64,000 nt of DNA from NCBI GenBank assembly GCA_024347015.1, contig AP024889.1, positions 1,736,001 to 1,800,000 on the forward strand, in the 5' to 3' direction. The stretch is from Vibrio pectenicida. Lineage in GTDB: Bacteria; Pseudomonadota; Gammaproteobacteria; Enterobacterales; Vibrionaceae. A program made the position numbers and the translations under genes. Each line of letters opens with the position of its first letter. The first letter of the stretch is position 1. The notes below the pieces were generated by a model. It made no database searches, had not been told where the DNA came from, and was given only the letters and a program-made list of their open reading frames with translations. Below, piece after piece: positions 61,501 through 64,000 of this stretch.

Positions 61501-64000
61501 TCCCAACCCATCCAAGCCCACTTCAACCGAAGTGGATGGCCGGTCACTGAAATCGAGGGTGATGATCTCACCTTGCTGTATACCACCATCATTACCCACA
61601 CCCAGTCCGTAACCTATGTGGTTAGCGTCACCAAAGTATTGAGTAAGCGACTGACCCGATGAGGTGATGGTGATCGTGTCACCATTTTCAAATTGCATAA
61701 CACGCTGGGCACTATTGCCTTGAACGGGCTCCCCCCAATTGAGGAAGTCGCTCTGGCTGGTTGCCCCATCCATACCTTCAGGCGCTTGCTTAACGCCGAG
61801 TACAAACCCTGTAGACTCAGTGTCATTAACGTATCGAATGAGATTAGGATCAGCGAAGACCGTCCCTTGATGAATCACTTCGCCATTGGCCGAAAATGTG
61901 GTGAGATCGCCCGTATTTATAAGCTGATTATCATAATAAAGCTGTCCTGACTGAGGCAGCTCAGTGATCACCACACCCAATGGGGTATGAGTTGAGTCGT
62001 CTTCACTATCAGAGATATGATCTTGAGCAGCATCATTGCTGTTGAAGAAGATGTCTGCATTGCCGCTTGGATCCAATGTGACAGTAAAGTCTTCCGCTTG
62101 AGGTGGATTATCAGCAAAATCTAAAATCGTTGCACTAGCACTGGTCGAGGTTGGCGCTAATACCGTCCCGTTACCAGCGCTGACCGACAGGCTGAAGCTT
62201 TCATCACCTTCATAGACACTGTCTTGCTCGGTAACCACTTTTACATTCACAGAATCAGAGCCCGCCGGAACAACAATCTCGCCAGAGTCAGGGACATCCT
62301 GCCAAGTCCCATCCGTCGTTTGATATTGATAAGCAGACAAATCTTGCGATGAGGTATCACCGGCATTCAACGCTAAGAAGAAAGACACCGCGGAAGTGGC
62401 CGTATTGGAGAGCTGGACAGTAAAGTTCGCGGTATCACCTTCTGCCACATCACCACCACCAACAATGGATACCTGTGGGCGATCTCTATCGTCGGTAATA
62501 GTACCGGTACCTGTATCAGTTAGATTAAAACGGTCACCGCCCACCGTTGCGCTGGCATTAGCGCTTAATGTGAAGCTTTCTGACCCTTCAAAAATACTGT
62601 CGTCTTGAGTTTGAACCGACACCTGAATATCGGTCGCATTACCAGCAATGGTATAACTGCCATCATTGTTGGCCGTCGCCGAATACGTCACACCATCAAG
62701 CTGATAACTCACACTGAGTGGGTTTGAGGCAAAGTCGTCCCACTCCGCGTTTTGACCATCTAGGCTCAATGCAAACTCATACGTCACATCCCCATCGACA
62801 TCATTTGAAAGCTCAACATTAAATACCGCGGCGCCGCCTTCCACCACACTGTCCGAGCTGACGCTTAACTCTGGCGTATCAGCATTATTAGCCCCATCTC
62901 TATCGTCGGTAATAGTACCGGTACCTGTATCAGTTAGATTAAAACGGTCACCGCCCACCGTTGCGCTGGCATTAGCGCTTAATGTGAAGCTTTCTGACCC
63001 TTCAAAAATACTGTCGTCTTGAGTTTGAACCGACACCTGAATATCGGTCGCATTACCAGCAATGGTATAACTGCCATCATTGTTGGCCGCCGCCGAATAC
63101 GTCACACCATCAAGCTGATAACTCACACTAAGTGGGTTTGAGGCAAAGTCGTCCCACTCCGCGTTTTGACCATCTAGGCTCAATGCAAACTCATACGTCA
63201 CATCCCCATCGACATCATTTGAAAGCTCAACATCAAATACCGCGCCGCCGCCTTCCACCACACTGTCCGAGCTGACGCTTAACGCTGGCGTATCAGCATT
63301 ATTAGCCCCATCTCTATCATCGGTAATAGTGCCAGTACCTGAATCGGCTAGATTAAAACGGTCACCGCCCACCGTTGCGCTGGCATTGGCGCTTAGCGTG
63401 AAGGTTTCTGACCCTTCAAAAATACTGTCGTCTTGGGTTTGAACCGACACCTGAATATCGGTCGCATTACCAGCAATGGTATAACTGCCATCATTGTTGG
63501 CCGCCGCCGAATACGTCACACCATCAAGCTGATAACTCACACTAAGTGGGTTTGAGGCAAAGTCGTCCCACTCCGCGTTTTGACCATCTAGGCTCAATGC
63601 AAACTCATACGTCACATCCCCATCGACATCATTTGAAAGCTCAACATCAAATACCGCGCCGCCGCCTTCCACCACACTGTCTGAGCTGACGCTTAACTCT
63701 GGCGTATCATCATCTTGGATGATCGTTATTAGTTCTCCGCCACCTACGGTGCCAGATCCAGACGTTAGGTCTAGCTGAAAGTCTTCGCTGCCTTCAAATA
63801 CATCATCAGCTGTGGTAGCAAGTGTAATATTTAGTGAAGTCACTCCTGCAGGTACATTTACGGTTCCGTCAGATCCAACAATAAGTATTAAACCACCAGC
63901 TGTTGTGACCGTAATCGATGAAAGATCACCTATTTCGGCAGAGTTAAGCGACAATGATAAGTTTATCTGTGTCTCTTGCGTGGATGGCTTATCAAAAGTA
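55600..64000 (-). CDS. Giant type-I-secreted RTX adhesin, 5' end outside the window
   Basis: At least 2,799 residues are visible. The frame is open through the right edge (TFDKPSTQETQINLS precedes the apparent TTG at 63954), so the real start lies beyond. From N to C there are tandem Calx-beta-type repeats, including three near-identical 138-residue copies (DNA 62482-63709), then further Calx-beta and cadherin-like domains. A DUF4114-like segment (about 58800-59250) follows, and a lectin-like LDDIRL domain. Next is a VWA domain with MIDAS motif DTSGS (near 57065), then RTX nonapeptides GGxGxD at about 55930-56280, and a hydrophobic T1SS C-terminal signal. It is a LapA/FrhA-like biofilm adhesin, calcium-dependent. 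The secretion genes are not in this window. Confidence 0.9.
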   Translation of the reverse strand, partial: TFDKPSTQETQINLSLSLNSAEIGDLSSITVTTAGGLILIVGSDGTVNVPAGVTSLNITLATTADDVFEGSEDFQLDLTSGSGTVGGGELITIIQDDDTPELSVSSDSVVEGGGAVFDVELSNDVDGDVTYEFALSLDGQNAEWDDFASNPLSVSYQLDGVTYSAAANNDGSYTIAGNATDIQVSVQTQDDSIFEGSETFTLSANASATVGGDRFNLADSGTGTITDDRDGANNADTPALSVSSDSVVEGGGAVFDVELSNDVDGDVTYEFALSLDGQNAEWDDFASNPLSVSYQLDGVTYSAAANNDGSYTIAGNATDIQVSVQTQDDSIFEGSESFTLSANASATVGGDRFNLTDTGTGTITDDRDGANNADTPELSVSSDSVVEGGAAVFNVELSNDVDGDVTYEFALSLDGQNAEWDDFASNPLSVSYQLDGVTYSATANNDGSYTIAGNATDIQVSVQTQDDSIFEGSESFTLSANASATVGGDRFNLTDTGTGTITDDRDRPQVSIVGGGDVAEGDTANFTVQLSNTATSAVSFFLALNAGDTSSQDLSAYQYQTTDGTWQDVPDSGEIVVPAGSDSVNVKVVTEQDSVYEGDESFSLSVSAGNGTVLAPTSTSASATILDFADNPPQAEDFTVTLDPSGNADIFFNSNDAAQDHISDSEDDSTHTPLGVVITELPQSGQLYYDNQLINTGDLTTFSANGEVIHQGTVFADPNLIRYVNDTESTGFVLGVKQAPEGMDGATSQSDFLNWGEPVQGNSAQRVMQFENGDTITITSSGQSLTQYFGDANHIGYGLGVGNDGGIQQGEIITLDFSDRPSTSVEVGLDGLGGWFEEGHNKETAAVIQARLDDGSLIEVPVTKETSGNSNLFHIATIDAPEGRQIDALIVTTDGPGNWELRYLEASSNDTFEYRAVDSDNNYSDEHSVTLVESNDAPVATDDPVAFDVALGTFNSDSWSHDGVSVSASYQGQDKSITQSGVKRGVSGDENGGPGAQIQYNREEGESEQLKVSLDKPATEFSFAISNLYKDEGGSGNHEQGKWVAYLGDNPVASGTFVANESNNRGSYHFDEQDLGGIAFDSVVFEAIDFTHIPARGSDASDYFLTGFKASGEGAYAANQGDVVEIPLTALLGNDVDPNGDNIRITHLSEVNHADARIENGIVYIDLDDDFVGDTSFDYVITDDKGGYAEATVSMVVNPLPQDVAVNSISMFEDSVIEGEDLVYQVSLDEGVLQETRYSVTFGQLGFDSADNTDVDLSNVMFTHGVTYDAAAQQVVVPVGVNAFSVVIPTVLDGTYEHTEAYTLTLGGQQATGTIENVDIPQVSVSEGGSISEGSAAEFTVSLSKNTAEAVTVNVSLAHLDTDSADISVMEAAYQNGESWQAISIAPNGDVILPAGVTQVRVIVQTMDDNAQPVYEGPERFELTVTGVDGAEGSASSISTIVDDGSVGSDDDRPIIESVSDVTVAEGNDAIFNVTLSSESNTDTHVILELKERKASSPEDYDGSLVTVTYGDPQQVQTLPILNGLFEFDLPAGETDFSVAVKTVDDEVSENNETFLLVAKTEYQSNQVSAKATIEDNEKPVIDLDGSQYQIEFVSEDAGYRNVFGYYVYDPDSETQQLQILMSDSHDSRQSSFEPVLATLGSLDNVEYFLIADGAGLVDSVTPGASFEVDADGRLIINGNIQPNTKVLLSHDEASLMRTSVNDNGDTIINFDDQVDHAHDDNDYDDLVIKIAKQDTNIDYSTDFVEGDGAVSIVDTDADIFDDKDSIQSMHVLLNKVYEGDQLTWSTMSGFSVNQTNTATGLSLLITSNVSGGVSAAEFEAFLEGIKYENISENPDETVREIDVYVTDSYGQSSETATTIITVSKVADLIVEQNSVGIEDGDIVLNVTVPQGSSVTDVVLNNLPQGVVLKSGNDLVPINNGEARLTSQQLSQLTITPPNDSDDNFIVNVNGYTSSNELIEEHTINVQVDAVTDIPTITVSDAEVISQQDFDSIELGNSSWRGNVTSSELTQADGVEGTWGTDNSNNYNEVGKETVYRGGVLDKTNHIYELEGRNGDDQLFTQFNAEAGQFYTLSFDVVARRVNDSPMTVFLEDESGHREVLFEYTDQQSINWQTESINFQTSSDGDYKVVFESETSSNSYGALLDDIRLEKADNIGFENSYIPLSDILVSLSDSDGSETLSLILNGLPEDTIIRDGNGNSMTVVATVDGKNSTDLSAWSDDLTELEVYVSNDGVYPLEFIVSAQDNVPANTESVSKVVNLTVLPSFITYEFESGSHGNDVITGNDDHEVIVGDVQGIQIIAGQDYNIAFVLDTSGSMRNTVGQAKSEILEVFDQLHSTVNSGPNAGKVNILLTEFSTSTGVTISVDLNSSTAREDFVAQLSDIEDSGSGFTNYEASFDATIEWFDASTNSQAENITYFITDGNPNYIQRSKIGESQFDELVLDFDTSTKNLVTLEDILPPDYILGSSVTYKGQEIISNTGMVKSPLTGAGLGNLTNSNGLRYSDSNSITIQTRHMYQLLALVSSIEAIGIGNGINAATLSQYDTDGAVVSNINVDKLAETVLGHEIALEQGEDQILGGHGDDILFGDLINFDNIDGQGVSALQKYVATETSSPLAEVSAKEVSNFVRQNYSDFDVSRDGDQNDILSGGVGDDVLFGQGGNDILDGGSGNDILLGGEGDDILIGGLGSDILSGGAGHDQFVWRDNELDGGTDVITDFHVSEDKIDISDLLTAGETMDDLLPDISADAIDNNIELTIHRDSGQYQSIKLENVADQLSGLNINHGNIVGNDLTDLLNEIIVM
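55930..56280 (-). other. RTX nonapeptide block of the adhesin
   Basis: A run of GGxGxDxxx units (including GGVGDDVLF, GQGGNDILD, GGSGNDILL, GGEGDDILI, GGLGSDILS) spans these bases, with one outlying unit near 56275. Each pair binds calcium, driving folding after export by type I secretion. Confidence 0.9.
62482..63709 (-). repeat. Three tandem 414-bp repeats in the adhesin gene
   Basis: Copies start at 62482, 62896 and 63310, exactly 414 bp (138 codons) apart. They differ at only scattered bases, such as GTCGCC versus GCCGCC, so each encodes one nearly identical Calx-beta-like unit containing DGQNAEWDDFASNPLSVSYQ. Such identity implies recent duplication or ongoing gene conversion. Confidence 0.95.

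Noticed and set aside
63931..63954. Apparent start codon (TTG) of the giant adhesin
   Set aside because: The frame stays open to the window edge and continues the same repeat-like domain, so the gene begins outside the window.

Overview
The window reads as a chromosome segment of a marine Vibrio (Vibrionaceae). The evidence is a complete syp-type symbiosis/biofilm exopolysaccharide locus in canonical order, a carR-carS-ompV block arranged as in Vibrio, a DUF2986 small protein typical of Vibrio, moderate-to-low GC, and several diguanylate cyclases. The species cannot be named from sequence reading alone.

Region 1 (1-20.9 kb) is the syp locus, sypA-D and sypF-R, all on the plus strand. It encodes a STAS regulator, an OmpA-like lipoprotein, an outer-membrane export protein, a Wzc-like ATPase, a hybrid kinase (SypF) and sigma-54 activator (SypG), six glycosyltransferases, a flippase, a polymerase/ligase, an acetyltransferase, a chain-length protein and the initiating sugar-phosphate transferase. 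Four sigma-54-type promoters, each preceded by a SypG-like binding element, stand before sypA, sypI, sypM and sypP. sypE, which sits between sypD and sypF in V. fischeri, is absent here.

Region 2 (20.9-25.9 kb) starts with two identical tRNA-Val(GAC) genes and then becomes a scrap-yard: an ISL3-family IS, the tail of an IS10-like element, a truncated methyltransferase gene, an alpha/beta hydrolase, an IS3 remnant, and an IS200-like REP-associated (RAYT) transposase gene flanked by inverted short repeats.

Region 3 (25.9-45.8 kb) is accessory. It holds a secreted ADP-ribosyltransferase toxin (Vis-like) in tandem with an 858-residue exported protein of unknown function; a 104-bp leftover end of the same ISL3 element; a large hybrid kinase; and a tight three-gene operon that encodes a Tat-exported HAF-repeat protein, an almost canonical photosystem I subunit PsaC, and a PhyH-like 2-oxoglutarate oxygenase. 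Next come a possible beta-pore-forming secreted protein behind a 7 x 7-bp tandem repeat, a free-standing secreted S74 chaperone-type protein, two distant paralogues of a small secreted cysteine protein, two c-di-GMP/chemotaxis proteins (a GGDEF protein and a BdlA-like transducer), a YkgJ-type protein and a CAP-domain lipoprotein.

Region 4 (45.8-64 kb) looks more like core genome. It has DUF2127, VirK/YbjX, OmpV, CarS, CarR, DUF2986, NYN-domain, GGDEF and DUF2726 proteins and two periplasmic solute-binding-like proteins. It ends in a giant type-I-secreted RTX adhesin with Calx-beta repeats, a DUF4114 domain and a VWA domain, which runs off the right edge.

Themes: biofilm matrix production and adhesion (syp, RTX adhesin, GGDEF proteins, BdlA-like transducer, CarRS) dominate the backbone, and secreted effectors dominate the accessory centre. 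The outstanding oddity is the photosynthetic-type psaC gene in a heterotroph, embedded in its own translationally coupled operon.
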